Source of the DNA: Torulaspora globosa
Taxonomy: Eukaryota > Ascomycota > Saccharomycetes > Saccharomycetales > Saccharomycetaceae
Direction: 5' to 3'
Length of the DNA: 64,000 nucleotides
Assembly: GCF_014133895.1 (NCBI RefSeq)
Contig: NC_050729.1
Location: 744,001 to 808,000 of the forward strand
Below, in pieces: positions 36,924 through 47,206 of the stretch. Both the position numbers and the translations under genes were made by a program. Within the stretch, counting starts at the first letter, position 1; the number at the start of each line of letters is the position of its first letter. Under the pieces are notes generated by a model. That model was not told the DNA's origin and searched no databases. It worked only from the letters and a program-made list of their open reading frames with translations.

Positions 36924-37514
36924 ATGGATATTATATTGGGTATAAGAGTGCAGGACGCTGTGGTGCTGGCTACTTCGAAGGCAGTGACCCGGGGGATATC
37001 GGTTTTGAAGGATTCAGATGATAAGACTAGAGTTTTGTCGCCACACACGCTGATGAGTTTCAGTGGTGAAGCTGGTGATACTGTGCAATTTGCAGAGTAC
37101 ATTCAGGCAAACATGCAACTGTATTCGGTGCGGGAGAATATGGAATTGTCGCCACACGCGACGTCGAGCTTTGTGAGACAAGAGCTAGCTAAATCGATTA
37201 GATCGAGGAAACCGTACCAGGTGAATGTGTTGATTGGGGGATACGACACGAAAGCGGGTAGACCAGAGTTGTACCAGATTGATTATCTGGGGACCAATGT
37301 GGAGCTGCCCTATGCTGCACACGGATACGCGGGATTCTACACCTTCTCGCTGCTGGACCGCCATTACCGCCCGGATATGACGCTGGCGGAAGGTTTGGAG
37401 CTGTTGAAGAAATGTGTCGAGGAATTGGACAGGAGAATGCCGGTCGATTTCAAGGGAGTAATAGTGAAGGTGGTCGACAAAGAAGGTGTCAGGCAACTCG
37501 ACGACATCAATTAG
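36924..37514 (+). CDS. PRE1: 20S proteasome subunit beta-4 (Pre1)
   Basis: This 196-residue non-catalytic beta subunit of the 20S core begins at MDIILGIRVQDAVVLATSKA without a propeptide, as expected for beta-4. VQFAEYIQANMQLYSVRENMEL, NVLIGGYD and YAAHGYAGFYTFSLLDRHYRP are family landmarks. Length matches S. cerevisiae Pre1 (198). It is the first of the YER012W-YER013W-YER014W trio, in the same order and strand here. Confidence 0.97.
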   Translation: MDIILGIRVQDAVVLATSKAVTRGISVLKDSDDKTRVLSPHTLMSFSGEAGDTVQFAEYIQANMQLYSVRENMELSPHATSSFVRQELAKSIRSRKPYQVNVLIGGYDTKAGRPELYQIDYLGTNVELPYAAHGYAGFYTFSLLDRHYRPDMTLAEGLELLKKCVEELDRRMPVDFKGVIVKVVDKEGVRQLDDIN

Positions 37515-37709
37515 ACGGACAACCGGGATTGGATAGACAGAGAGCATCGGCAGAAGGGAACGACTCAGCTGACTGTATCCTAACTTAGGATCTCTAAGTA
37601 GCATTCGACATCACGTATAACGATTCTGTATTAGCTGCTTGCATAGATCATCGGCGAATTGCACTATTCACACAGAGACATTTGCGACTAACTTCGTCCT
37701 GGGCTATCG

Positions 37710-40700
37710 ATGTCCCATGAGTTATCTGAGATTTTAGGTACGGAGGATGCTGTAGTTATCGATTTTGTTCTGAGTATCAAGTGTCAATCTAAGAATGCTC
37801 GCGATTTCGAGCAAAAGATAGAAGCTCTGGACGTCGGTCTATCGCGAGACGCTATTCATCAGGTATGGAAACTGCTCTCGAGGGTTGGAGCGGCCAGCGA
37901 GCCGAAACTGGAGGTCGCCAGGATACTGCGGGATTCTATCGCGGTCGATGACCAGGTGGTAGTAGATTTTATAATCAATACTGCTGGCCATTGCAAGACG
38001 TTGGAAGAGTTCCAAAAGCGTCTGAGGGATATGGATTGTGGTATAAGTGAGGCTGTTGCGTCGGAAATTTATCGTAAAGTAAAGCCCCGGAGCACTTTGG
38101 CTTGCGATCATGGTTCCATGCCTACAATGAAGCAAGAAGAGTCACGCAAACCTGAGTTGGCAGACTCGAAATCCAAGCTGGATGAGTTTAAGGGGAATTT
38201 GCTTACGACGTCTGCGATAGATCTAGATGTTTCGCCTGTCTTAGGCAAAATTTATCGAGGAAGCGTGAAAAATATCACTGCGTTTGGCTGCTTTGTGCAG
38301 CTTATGGGCGTCCGGGGGGCGAAATGCGATGGTTTGGTTCATATCTCAGAGATGGGTACCGCTAGAGTACGAACACCTCGAGATGTCGTTCGAGTGGGCC
38401 AGCAGGTCTTCGTAAGGGTTCTGAAAATACAGTCTAATGGCAAAATCTCTCTGAGTATGAAGAACATTGATCAATTTACCGGTGAAGAGATATTCGAAGA
38501 AAAATTTGATCAACCACCAGAAGCCCGGGGAAGGCAATCCACCAGGTCTGTTAGCCATCGATCCGATATCAGAGGAGCTGAAAGACGACCTCTCACATCT
38601 CCTGAGAGATGGGAAATCAAGCAACTGATAGGAAGTGGAGCGGCTTCTATCGAGGATTATCCCGAGCTCAACCACGACGTCGGAAAACAACACACAGAGG
38701 TCTCAGGATCATTGGTGCATAAAAGTGACGGGAGTGCAGAAGCTATAGAAATTGAAATGAATTCAGACGATGAGCCGGCTTTCCTGAAAGCTCAGCTTGA
38801 GAAAGGCGTTAAAAAGTATGAGCCGCCAAAAACTGCAAAGGTGCCCAAAGGTACGTTGAATCGAGTGGCAGTCAATGGTTCACAGCTTATGAAGTCTCAC
38901 CGGGAGGAGAAGGCCAGGCTGAAAAGAGAGATTGAGCAGCAGATAAGGAAGAAACGTGCCGAAGAAGATCCAACCAAGAATGCAAGGGATGATAGAAGAG
39001 AAGTTGAGGGGCTTCGCCAGCAGCTGATAGTTACAGAATGGGAGAGGAGTAGGATGCAAGAGGACATTAGATATGGTAAGAGGGAAACGCGGCCCATCAG
39101 CGCTCAGCGCCAGTCTTTGCCGGTTTATAAGATGAAATCTGAATTACTGCAAGCTGTGCAGGATAACCAGTTTCTTGTGATTGTTGGAGAAACAGGATCC
39201 GGTAAAACAACACAAATCACACAGTATCTCAATGAGGCAGGTTACGGCTCTCGCGGTATTATAGGATGTACGCAACCACGGAGAGTTGCTGCAGTATCCG
39301 TCTCCAAAAGGGTTGCGGAAGAATTTGGATGCAAGCTGGGCGCAGAAGTGGGTTATACAATTAGATTCGAGGATAATACATCTCCACAAACCCGTATTAA
39401 GTACATGACGGATGGTATGCTGCAACGAGAGGCTCTGCTTGACCCAGTAATGTCAAAATATTCAGTCGTGATGCTGGACGAGGCTCACGAAAGAACAGTT
39501 GCAACCGATGTTTTATTTGGTCTATTGAAAAAAGCGGCGCAAGATAGGCCTGACCTGAAGATAATCGTTACATCTGCGACGCTAGATGCTGCCAAGTTTT
39601 CTGAGTACTTTTGTCAGTGTCCCGTCATAAAAATTCCGGGGAAAACATTCCCGGTCGAAGTTCTGTATTCTCAAAATCCGCAAATGGACTACATTGAATC
39701 TGCTTTAGACACTGTTATGGAAATCCATATCAATGAAGCCCCCGGAGATATATTAGTATTCTTAACCGGGCAGGATGAAATTGACTCTTGCTGCGAAATT
39801 TTGTATCAGCGTGTCAAAACTTTGGGGGATAGCATCGGAAAGCTCTTGATATTACCTGTTTATTCAGCTCTCCCGAGCGAAGTGCAATCCAAGATCTTCG
39901 AGCCCACTCCAGAAGGGACTCGTAAAGTGGTCTTTGCTACAAATATCGCTGAAACATCTATCACAATCGATGGTATTTACTATGTGATCGACCCAGGTTT
40001 CGCGAAAATGAATACATTCAATCCTAGGATTGGTATGGAGCAATTGGTTGTTTCACCAATCTCTCAGGCTCAAGCCAACCAAAGAAAAGGCCGCGCAGGT
40101 AGAACGGGCCCTGGCAAATGTTACCGACTGTATACTGAGTCTGCATTTTACAACGAGATGCTTCCCAACACAATCCCAGAGATCCAGCGACAAAATCTTG
40201 CAAATACCATTTTAATGCTGAAAGCCATGGGTATCAGCGATATTCTTAGTTTCGAGTTCATGGATCGTCCACCAAAGAATCTGATGCTACGTGCTTTAGA
40301 AGAGCTTTTCAATCTGCAAGCATTGGACGATGACGGTGTTTTAACTGAGTTAGGGCTGCGTATGTCTCAGTTTCCCATGGAGCCCGAGCTTTCGAGGGCG
40401 CTACTTTCGTCGATCACCAATAACTGTTCGGAGGACATAATTACCATCATTTCAATGCTATCGGTGCAAAGTGTCTTTTACCGACCAAAGGACAAGTATC
40501 AGGAAGCTGACAATAAAAAAGCTAGATTTCACCATCCTTTAGGTGACCATCTAACCCTATTGAATGTTTATAACCGGTGGCAGCAGGCCCATTGCACTGA
40601 ACAATTTTGCTCGCTAAATTATCTACACTACCGGCATTTAAGACGGGCAAGGGATGTGAGAAACCAGTTAGTCGCTTTATTCAATCGATTCCATTTACCA

Positions 40701-41108
40701 GTCAAAAGCGGCCATGGTGATCCAGATTCGATCAGACGTGCATTAGTAGCCGGATTTTTCATGAACGCTGCCAAGCGTGATTCGCAAGTCGGCTATAAAA
40801 CCATATGTGGTGGTACAGCGGTTGGTATCCATCCTTCTAGTTCGCTCTTCGGTAAAGAGTACGAATATGTCATCTACCACAGTTTGGTTTTGACGAGCAG
40901 AGAGTACATGGCGCAAGTAACAGCAATTGACCCAAGTTGGCTGTTGGAATCGGCTCCGCATTTTTACAAAGCTGCCGATGAAGACAGTCAATCACGTAAG
41001 AAGGCTAAGATTGCACCATTGCACAACAAATTTGCAAAAGATCAAAACTCATGGAAACTGAGTTCCATTCGACAGTCCCGCGAAAGAGCACTGGGTACCA
41101 GGAGATGA
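37710..41108 (+). CDS. PRP22: DEAH-box spliceosomal helicase Prp22
   Basis: This 1132-residue ATPase releases mature mRNA from the spliceosome and proofreads exon ligation. An S1 RNA-binding domain covers about 172-252 ([20 protein letters not shown]), a charged linker about 260-460, and then the helicase core: [10 protein letters not shown] (motif I), LDEAHER (II), SATLDAAKF (III), [19 protein letters not shown] (VI). The winged-helix, ratchet and OB-fold C-terminal domains follow. Length agrees with S. cerevisiae Prp22 (1145). No catalytic motif is altered. Confidence 0.97.
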   Translation: MSHELSEILGTEDAVVIDFVLSIKCQSKNARDFEQKIEALDVGLSRDAIHQVWKLLSRVGAASEPKLEVARILRDSIAVDDQVVVDFIINTAGHCKTLEEFQKRLRDMDCGISEAVASEIYRKVKPRSTLACDHGSMPTMKQEESRKPELADSKSKLDEFKGNLLTTSAIDLDVSPVLGKIYRGSVKNITAFGCFVQLMGVRGAKCDGLVHISEMGTARVRTPRDVVRVGQQVFVRVLKIQSNGKISLSMKNIDQFTGEEIFEEKFDQPPEARGRQSTRSVSHRSDIRGAERRPLTSPERWEIKQLIGSGAASIEDYPELNHDVGKQHTEVSGSLVHKSDGSAEAIEIEMNSDDEPAFLKAQLEKGVKKYEPPKTAKVPKGTLNRVAVNGSQLMKSHREEKARLKREIEQQIRKKRAEEDPTKNARDDRREVEGLRQQLIVTEWERSRMQEDIRYGKRETRPISAQRQSLPVYKMKSELLQAVQDNQFLVIVGETGSGKTTQITQYLNEAGYGSRGIIGCTQPRRVAAVSVSKRVAEEFGCKLGAEVGYTIRFEDNTSPQTRIKYMTDGMLQREALLDPVMSKYSVVMLDEAHERTVATDVLFGLLKKAAQDRPDLKIIVTSATLDAAKFSEYFCQCPVIKIPGKTFPVEVLYSQNPQMDYIESALDTVMEIHINEAPGDILVFLTGQDEIDSCCEILYQRVKTLGDSIGKLLILPVYSALPSEVQSKIFEPTPEGTRKVVFATNIAETSITIDGIYYVIDPGFAKMNTFNPRIGMEQLVVSPISQAQANQRKGRAGRTGPGKCYRLYTESAFYNEMLPNTIPEIQRQNLANTILMLKAMGISDILSFEFMDRPPKNLMLRALEELFNLQALDDDGVLTELGLRMSQFPMEPELSRALLSSITNNCSEDIITIISMLSVQSVFYRPKDKYQEADNKKARFHHPLGDHLTLLNVYNRWQQAHCTEQFCSLNYLHYRHLRRARDVRNQLVALFNRFHLPVKSGHGDPDSIRRALVAGFFMNAAKRDSQVGYKTICGGTAVGIHPSSSLFGKEYEYVIYHSLVLTSREYMAQVTAIDPSWLLESAPHFYKAADEDSQSRKKAKIAPLHNKFAKDQNSWKLSSIRQSRERALGTRR

Positions 41109-41308
41109 ATCTGTCGAGTTAATAGGTAATCTAATCGTTTAAATAATATACTCAAGATTTTTAAGGCTTTTCGCTATGTTGATGCTGGATCGTTTAGGTG
41201 AAAAGCTGAGTAAAGTTCATCCAAACGGCTCTCCAAATGACAGAACATTAAATCATCCAATACAAGCTAACTTGCTCCAAGTTGGTTAGTCTCTAAAAAT
41301 CGGAAAGA

Positions 41309-42901
41309 ATGCTGAGTCCTTTGCCGAAGTTAGCAAGAAATGCCAAGGTTGCAGTAGTCGGCAGCGGTGTGTCAGGCCTGATGTTCAGCTACTTTCTCGC
41401 TAAGTTGAGGCCTGACATCCAGATCAACTTGATTGAGTCTCATGATAGGACCGGTGGCTGGATAAAGTCTTGGCACACCAATGATCAAAACAATAAGCCT
41501 GTTATGTTGGAACAAGGTCCTCGCACACTTCGAGGTGTCTCTGATGGTACAGTTCTAATCATTGATACGTTAAGAGATCTGGATAAAGCATCAGCTGTAC
41601 AATGTGTGCGCAGTGACTCTGAGGCAAACAAGAAATTCATGTTGGGAATTGATGATAAACTCGTTAAAGTACCTGAGTCGCTTGGAAGCGCTTTTGAGTT
41701 TCTATTAAATCCGCTCAGCAAGGGCCTAGTCACTGGTTTGTTGGGTGAGCCATTTAGGAAAGCCCCAGATCATCCAGGTCAAGATGAAACCGTGAGTTCC
41801 TTCTTGCGTCGAAGGTTCGGCAATGATTACGTCGGCAAGAACATTTTGAGCGCTATGTTTCACGGCATCTACGGTGATGATATCAATCATATGAGCGCCA
41901 AAAGAACCATGCGGAAGCTCTGGGATTTAGAGCAGGAATATGGCTCGATAATGAGAGGTTTCTTCCAGAAAAAGCCTGGTAGCGATAAAAAGCCGACTCT
42001 CTCACCACTGTTAAGCCAATACCGGCAAGCTTTCGGTAAAGACGAGACAAGTTTATTGAATCTGTCTAGCAGCTTGCGAAAATACCCAATGCTAGGCTTG
42101 AAAGGGGGCCTCGAAACATTTCCTAACGCCGTTAGACAAAGTCTCAACAACTCGCCGAATGTGAACGTCTTATGTGGCAAACAGGTTTCCAGTATCCAAC
42201 GCAGCGCCTCCCAGGAGGGCTTCAACCTTCAGCTCTCTTGCGGCGAAACGATGACCGGTCTGGATCATATCCGACTTACGCAGACCCCCGCAAGAATCTC
42301 AACAATGCTTGCGGCTGACAACCAAGAACTAGCCCAAAACCTGGCAAGGATCAAGGCGAATGATATCATCCTCGTAAATTACTATTTACCGGGACAAGAT
42401 GTCATTGCAAAGAGATATCGCGGCTTTGGATATCTGTGTCCGCAGGCCAACCGCAACCCACAAAACCTTCTAGGGGTTATATTCGACTCCGTCATCGAAA
42501 GGAGCTTCGAGCCTGTATTCACGGATACCTGCGCTACGACCAGGTCCCAAACTGCCTATACAAAACTCACAGCTATGTTGGGAGGCCATTACTTATATCA
42601 AAACGGTGAGAAAAACCTACCGTCGAGCGAGCTGACTATTCGGTCCGTGAAGGATGTCTTGAACTCGCATCTGGGGATATCACAGGAGGCTTTAGATCAA
42701 GGCCTCTGGGCAGTTACCGTTGCCAAGAGCTGCCTGCCTCGTTTTTCCGTCGGCTACGACGACTGGCAGTCTTCGGTTGAGCAAGAATTGGCCAAATCCT
42801 ACGCCGGCGCGATCTCGGTCGGTGGGATGGGCTTTGCCAAGGGACCAGGAGTCCCAGACGTTATAGCTGATGGTCTTGAAGATGCTATAAAGCTGGCATA
42901 A
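41309..42901 (+). CDS. HEM14: Mitochondrial protoporphyrinogen oxidase Hem14
   Basis: The 530-residue flavoenzyme oxidises protoporphyrinogen IX to protoporphyrin IX, the penultimate step of haem synthesis, on the inner mitochondrial membrane. The FAD-binding Rossmann motif is VAVVGSGVSGLMFSYFLAK (about 14-32), followed by LIESHDRTGGWIKS and MLEQGPRTLRG. The C-terminal AISVGGMGFAKGPGVPDVIADG closes the FAD fold. Length is near S. cerevisiae 539. It follows PRP22 as YER014W follows YER013W. Confidence 0.95.
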   Translation: MLSPLPKLARNAKVAVVGSGVSGLMFSYFLAKLRPDIQINLIESHDRTGGWIKSWHTNDQNNKPVMLEQGPRTLRGVSDGTVLIIDTLRDLDKASAVQCVRSDSEANKKFMLGIDDKLVKVPESLGSAFEFLLNPLSKGLVTGLLGEPFRKAPDHPGQDETVSSFLRRRFGNDYVGKNILSAMFHGIYGDDINHMSAKRTMRKLWDLEQEYGSIMRGFFQKKPGSDKKPTLSPLLSQYRQAFGKDETSLLNLSSSLRKYPMLGLKGGLETFPNAVRQSLNNSPNVNVLCGKQVSSIQRSASQEGFNLQLSCGETMTGLDHIRLTQTPARISTMLAADNQELAQNLARIKANDIILVNYYLPGQDVIAKRYRGFGYLCPQANRNPQNLLGVIFDSVIERSFEPVFTDTCATTRSQTAYTKLTAMLGGHYLYQNGEKNLPSSELTIRSVKDVLNSHLGISQEALDQGLWAVTVAKSCLPRFSVGYDDWQSSVEQELAKSYAGAISVGGMGFAKGPGVPDVIADGLEDAIKLA

Positions 42902-43063
42902 CTTTTGACTAGCATTTGACGTATATAGTGATACGGCTATATAAACTTTTTAGCGCTGAAGTCCCTGACAACAACATCCAAAACACTTAGACGACCTCAA
43001 GATACCGATCTGGAGAGAACCAGGTTAGTTTGAGTCATTCTGGAATCTTCAGAGAGTAGTCCG

Positions 43064-43414
43064 ATGGCTGGACCCGCTCGAAAGAAGCGGAAACTCTCTT
43101 CGAAATCGAAGATGGAGAAAGCCGCCGTGCCTTCTGCGAGCACTTCTGTTGAACCGAAACATACACTTTACATTAATAATTTACCTGACCATATTCCTGT
43201 TACAAGATTAAGAGCCAATCTATACTTTTTGTTTTCCATCTACGGTGAAGTTATCAAGGTCTCTGTCAACCCCCGAAAACGGCGGGGCCAGGCGTTCATT
43301 ACGTTGAAATCCGTCGACGAGGCCAATTTGGCCATGATATCGCTTGACAAGGAACCCTTCTTCGGTAAGTTGTTGAACGTTAGTTTTAGCATGAAAGAGA
43401 CAACTAACGTCTGA
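43064..43414 (+). CDS. MSL1: U2 snRNP B''-like protein Msl1
   Basis: This 116-residue single-RRM protein binds U2 snRNA stem-loop IV with Lea1. RNP2 is LYINNLP and RNP1 is RRGQAFITL, both intact. The N-terminal 30 residues are basic. It is the YIR009W ortholog, lying here between YER014W and YER015W orthologs, part of the interleaved gene order. Length matches S. cerevisiae Msl1 (111). Confidence 0.93.
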   Translation: MAGPARKKRKLSSKSKMEKAAVPSASTSVEPKHTLYINNLPDHIPVTRLRANLYFLFSIYGEVIKVSVNPRKRRGQAFITLKSVDEANLAMISLDKEPFFGKLLNVSFSMKETTNV

Positions 43415-43488
43415 GGTGCTTATATTGGGCAGACGTTCGGCGTTAAAAACACTAGCCCCGCCATTGACTTGGGGTAGAAGAAAATGAA

Positions 43489-43519
43489 TGTTCAGTCGCA
43501 TGACGGCTGCGACTGAACA
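43489..43519. repeat. 12-bp perfect inverted repeat between MSL1 and FAA2
   Basis: TGTTCAGTCGCA and TGCGACTGAACA are separated by 7 nt. The dyad ends a few bases before a TATATATA box (about 43524-43531) upstream of FAA2 and 75 bp after the MSL1 stop. It could be a factor-binding dyad for FAA2 or an RNA hairpin in the MSL1 3' UTR. It is not an oleate response element. Confidence 0.85.
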
Positions 43520-43599
43520 AGACATATATATAGCGCGACCCATGGGTTGAATTGTCCAGCGACCATCCATTTGTCTCCTTGGCGGAGGCCATTCTAACG

Positions 43600-45825
43600 A
43601 TGGAAACTACATGTACCTTAACTGAACTGGTGGAGACGGATCCCCGGTACAGAAAGCTGAAAGAGAAGCTCAGCTGCTACCAGAAGGGATCTGATGAGTA
43701 TTTGGCAGCTTTTGTGGATGGGCTCCCTCTTACGCAATACCCTACGTATGGAACTTTTTTGAAGAAACAGGGTGTAGCGGTTCCCGGATCGCAAGAGGAT
43801 GGCTATAGTCCGATCTTCAGAAACGCACTTTCGCCAGATAAGCTGATATCCTGTGTCGACGAGAGGCTTGCCACTCTGTATGACCATTTCATGTTTTCGG
43901 TAAGGAGATGGCCGAAGAACGATTGTTTAGGGTACAGGCCCTTTGACAGTGCGACAGGAAAATTCCTGGATTATTATCACTTTCTCTCCTTCGAAGAGGT
44001 CGAGAGAAGAAGCCGTCACATCGGCGGTGGTATCATGTCATTGGTCAATGTGAAAAGGAAGAAGCCTTTGAATTGCAACGATTTTATGGTAGCGATTCTC
44101 TCCTACAATCGAGTTGAGTGGATGCTAGTGGATCTGGCTTGCCAGATGTATTCATTGGCAGATACTGCTCTATATGAAACCCTGGGAGCGGAAACATCGC
44201 ACTATATCATGAATTTAACTGAAGCACCTGTCTTGCTATTCGCACAGGTCAACATGAGAAAAGTTATTGATCTGTTGCCTCGACTTGAGCATGTGAATAC
44301 ATTGATCTGTCTGGAGGATCTCGACGACAGCGAGCTGCGTTTATTCAGTGAAGCTCTGCTCCCGTTGTCCACTAACTCAAAAGGTGAGACGATTTCCTTG
44401 TTTTCATTAAGGCAAGTGGAAAGGATCGGCATGCTCAATGAATTGCCCGTAATCCCACCAACTCCGGATTCGCTGTACACTGTGTCATTCACGTCAGGTA
44501 CAACAGGCATGCCCAAAGGCGTTGAGATGACTCATGGAAATGCAGCAGCAGGTATAGCATTCACATTCTCCGCCATGACTGCGTCACTAGCAAAAAAAAA
44601 CAAACAACTCCATAACATGTGTTTTCTGCCACTAGCCCACATCTTTCAAAGGATGTTAGTTTCTTTTTCGCTATCAGTTGGTATGGGCCTAGGCTTTCTG
44701 CACGCGCCCGACCCTTCTGTATTGGTTGAAGACATGAAGATCTTGAAGCCAGATATTGTTGCCCTGGTGCCCCGAATCCTAACAAGAATGGAAGCGGGTA
44801 TCAAAAACTCCCTCGAACAGTCGTGCGCGACAAAAGCCGTTGCTGACAGCATATTGAGCTCAAAGAAAGCGCGATTGCTGGCCCATAATGGACAGGACGA
44901 TTCCTTAATGAATCACTTAGTGTACCAGAAACTGCTTATCAATAAGATTCGGGACTCGCTAGGCTTAAGTAATGGATCGTACCTCATCACTGGTTCTGCT
45001 CCCATATCTCCGGCGACTTTGGTTTTTTTGAGAACAGCGCTAGACATTGGTATGAGACAAGGATACGGACTAACCGAAACATTTGCTGGCATTTGCATGA
45101 GCGAGGCGTACGAAAAGGATCCCGGCTCATGCGGCGCAATAGGTTGTGCCGCAGAATGCAGACTGAAATCTGTGCCTGAGATGGGATACGACGCTGCAGA
45201 TCTAAAAGGTGAACTACAATTGCGGGGCCCCCAAGTCTTTAGCAGTTATTACTTAAGACCCGACGAAACAGCAGCCGTGCTAGACGAAAAAATGTGGTAC
45301 TCAACTGGAGATATAGCTTCGCTTGATAACAAGGGACGCCTGCGTGTCATTGATCGAGTCAAAAATTTCTTCAAGTTATCTCAGGGAGAATACATTGCGC
45401 CTGAAAAGATCGAGAACGTTTACCTATCTTCATGCCCATTGATCACGCAAGCATTTGTTTATGGTGATTCTTTCAAATCATATCTTGTGGGCGTCATTGG
45501 CGTCGACCTGGACTCCGTGAGGAAAGCGCTGTCCGCCAAATACCCCGCAATGAAAGATCTGCCAGCTGGTCAAGTCATTGAATCCTTGAATATCAACAAA
45601 GATCTGAAGAGGCATTTCCTGTTCATTCTCAATAGATACACAAAGAATTTGCAAGGATTTGAAAAGCTTCACAACGTCTACGTTGGGTTGGAGCCCCTGA
45701 AATTAGAAGACGAAGTCATCACGCCGACACTAAAGATCAAACGTGCCAACGCATCAAAACATTTCAAGCCCATACTCAATGGCTTATACGATGAAGGATC
45801 TCTCATCAATGGCGCGAAGCTTTGA
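43600..45825 (+). CDS. FAA2: Peroxisomal medium-chain acyl-CoA synthetase Faa2
   Basis: The 741-residue AMP-forming ligase activates medium-chain fatty acids for peroxisomal beta-oxidation. The P-loop-like AMP motif [19 protein letters not shown] lies near 303-321, GYGLTE and YSTGDIA follow, and the FACS signature is around [24 protein letters not shown]. The C-terminus is AKL, a strong PTS1 peroxisomal signal (S. cerevisiae ends in EKL). The frame opens upstream at TTG, but alignment with S. cerevisiae (TDLIESDPR versus TELVETDPR) places the start at the ATG at 43600. It is the YER015W ortholog. Confidence 0.95.
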   Translation: METTCTLTELVETDPRYRKLKEKLSCYQKGSDEYLAAFVDGLPLTQYPTYGTFLKKQGVAVPGSQEDGYSPIFRNALSPDKLISCVDERLATLYDHFMFSVRRWPKNDCLGYRPFDSATGKFLDYYHFLSFEEVERRSRHIGGGIMSLVNVKRKKPLNCNDFMVAILSYNRVEWMLVDLACQMYSLADTALYETLGAETSHYIMNLTEAPVLLFAQVNMRKVIDLLPRLEHVNTLICLEDLDDSELRLFSEALLPLSTNSKGETISLFSLRQVERIGMLNELPVIPPTPDSLYTVSFTSGTTGMPKGVEMTHGNAAAGIAFTFSAMTASLAKKNKQLHNMCFLPLAHIFQRMLVSFSLSVGMGLGFLHAPDPSVLVEDMKILKPDIVALVPRILTRMEAGIKNSLEQSCATKAVADSILSSKKARLLAHNGQDDSLMNHLVYQKLLINKIRDSLGLSNGSYLITGSAPISPATLVFLRTALDIGMRQGYGLTETFAGICMSEAYEKDPGSCGAIGCAAECRLKSVPEMGYDAADLKGELQLRGPQVFSSYYLRPDETAAVLDEKMWYSTGDIASLDNKGRLRVIDRVKNFFKLSQGEYIAPEKIENVYLSSCPLITQAFVYGDSFKSYLVGVIGVDLDSVRKALSAKYPAMKDLPAGQVIESLNINKDLKRHFLFILNRYTKNLQGFEKLHNVYVGLEPLKLEDEVITPTLKIKRANASKHFKPILNGLYDEGSLINGAKL

Positions 45826-46135
45826 CATCGGAGTCGTCGCCATCAAAGTGCGGTTACAATGCTAAACCTGACAATGCGTAGCTAATCATAGCGTGTGTCC
45901 AGCTACTGACTGTTCTTTAATACAAAAGCTGGCTTCACTACTAAATATTCATTATGACCTTTATGACCTTTAATTACCGATGCTCTTGCAAATCATCACT
46001 TCCGACGTCTTGTTTATTGCAAGCCTAAGATTTGTGCCAGATGAAGGGCTGACGCGTGAAACAACACTTGACGTGACAGCATACTGATCATCCAAAGGGC
46101 TCCTGGTAGCATTCCAAGCTAGTCCAGTACCTACA
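45826..46135 (+). promoter_or_regulatory. BIM1 promoter with MCB
   Basis: ACGCGT at 46052-46057 lies 79 bp before the BIM1 ATG and suggests G1/S expression. A short direct repeat of TTATGACCT occurs near 45953-45971. No gene. Confidence 0.5.
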
Positions 46136-47080
46136 ATGAGCGGTATTGGTGAATCCCGTACGGAGCTTTTAAATTGGCTGAATGACCTACTGCAGCTAAA
46201 CTACAGAAAGATTGAGGAATGCGGCACCGGGGCTGCTTACTGCCAGATAATGGATTCAATATATGGGGATCTTCCGATGCATAGGGTTAAGTTCAATGCT
46301 ACCGCAGAATATGAATTTCAAACCAATTATAAGGTTTTACAGAGCTGTTTCACTAAGCACCATATCGAAAAGACCGTCTACGTAGAAAAACTGATTAGAT
46401 GCAGGTTCCAAGACAACCTAGAGTTTCTGCAATGGCTGAAAAAGTACTGGGTTCAGAATAAAGATGACAGTCCGTACGATGCAGAGTCACGAAGGAAGTA
46501 CAGGGTTGCGTCAACGGGTTCAAATACAGCAGGTGGCCCAATCAATCTGGCAAAGAGGCGGACTAGCGGATATTCAAGCTCGCTATCGAGTGGCAATTCC
46601 AGCACCTCGAATTTTGGCAGCAGCAGTACAAGTAGGACGCCGTATGGAGTAAATCGAAGAGTGTCGAACGAACAAGTGCTTGGACTGCAGGCGGAGTTAG
46701 CACAAGCACAAGACAAAGTAGCGTCGCTAGATAAGGAGGTCGGAACTTACAAAGACGCGATGAATATCATGGAGAGAGAACGAGATTTTTATTTTGGCAA
46801 GTTGAGGGACATCGAGATCTTGGTGCAATCCACTCAGGATCTCATCAGCGAAGGCGTGTACAACAGCGGTAACGATGATCTGAGCAAGATCTTGAATAAA
46901 GTTCAGCAGATCTTGTATGCTACAGAAGAGGGTTTTGAGGTCAACCATGCGGGGACTGATAAAGATATGGAGGATAATCAGCTGGCGCCAAATGAATCGA
47001 CTGGTCTGAAGCTTTTTTCGGATCAGACTCAGCAAGAAATACCTGCACATAATTTGATCATCGATGAAGAGACGTTCTGA
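46136..47080 (+). CDS. BIM1: EB1-family microtubule plus-end protein Bim1
   Basis: The 314-residue EB1 homolog tracks microtubule plus ends in spindle positioning. The calponin-homology domain spans about 1-120 (SRTELLNWLNDLLQLNYRKIEECGTGAAYCQIMDSIYGD). A Ser/Thr-rich linker with RRxSGYSSSL follows, then a coiled coil (about 178-225: EQVLGLQAELAQAQDKVASLDKEV) and the EB1 motif with ERDFYFGKLRDIEILVQ. The extreme C-terminus IIDEETF is the EEY/F-like tail recognised by CAP-Gly partners. Slightly shorter than S. cerevisiae Bim1 (344), mostly in the linker. Confidence 0.96.
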   Translation: MSGIGESRTELLNWLNDLLQLNYRKIEECGTGAAYCQIMDSIYGDLPMHRVKFNATAEYEFQTNYKVLQSCFTKHHIEKTVYVEKLIRCRFQDNLEFLQWLKKYWVQNKDDSPYDAESRRKYRVASTGSNTAGGPINLAKRRTSGYSSSLSSGNSSTSNFGSSSTSRTPYGVNRRVSNEQVLGLQAELAQAQDKVASLDKEVGTYKDAMNIMERERDFYFGKLRDIEILVQSTQDLISEGVYNSGNDDLSKILNKVQQILYATEEGFEVNHAGTDKDMEDNQLAPNESTGLKLFSDQTQQEIPAHNLIIDEETF

Positions 47081-47206
47081 ACATCGGGCCTTCTACATGG
47101 AATGAGCTGATATTTGACTGAGCGTAATTTCATTGCGTTATGTGACATAAGATATATACATGAATGATTTCTTCCTAATATTGTTATCAAAGTATTAGTT
47201 CATAAG

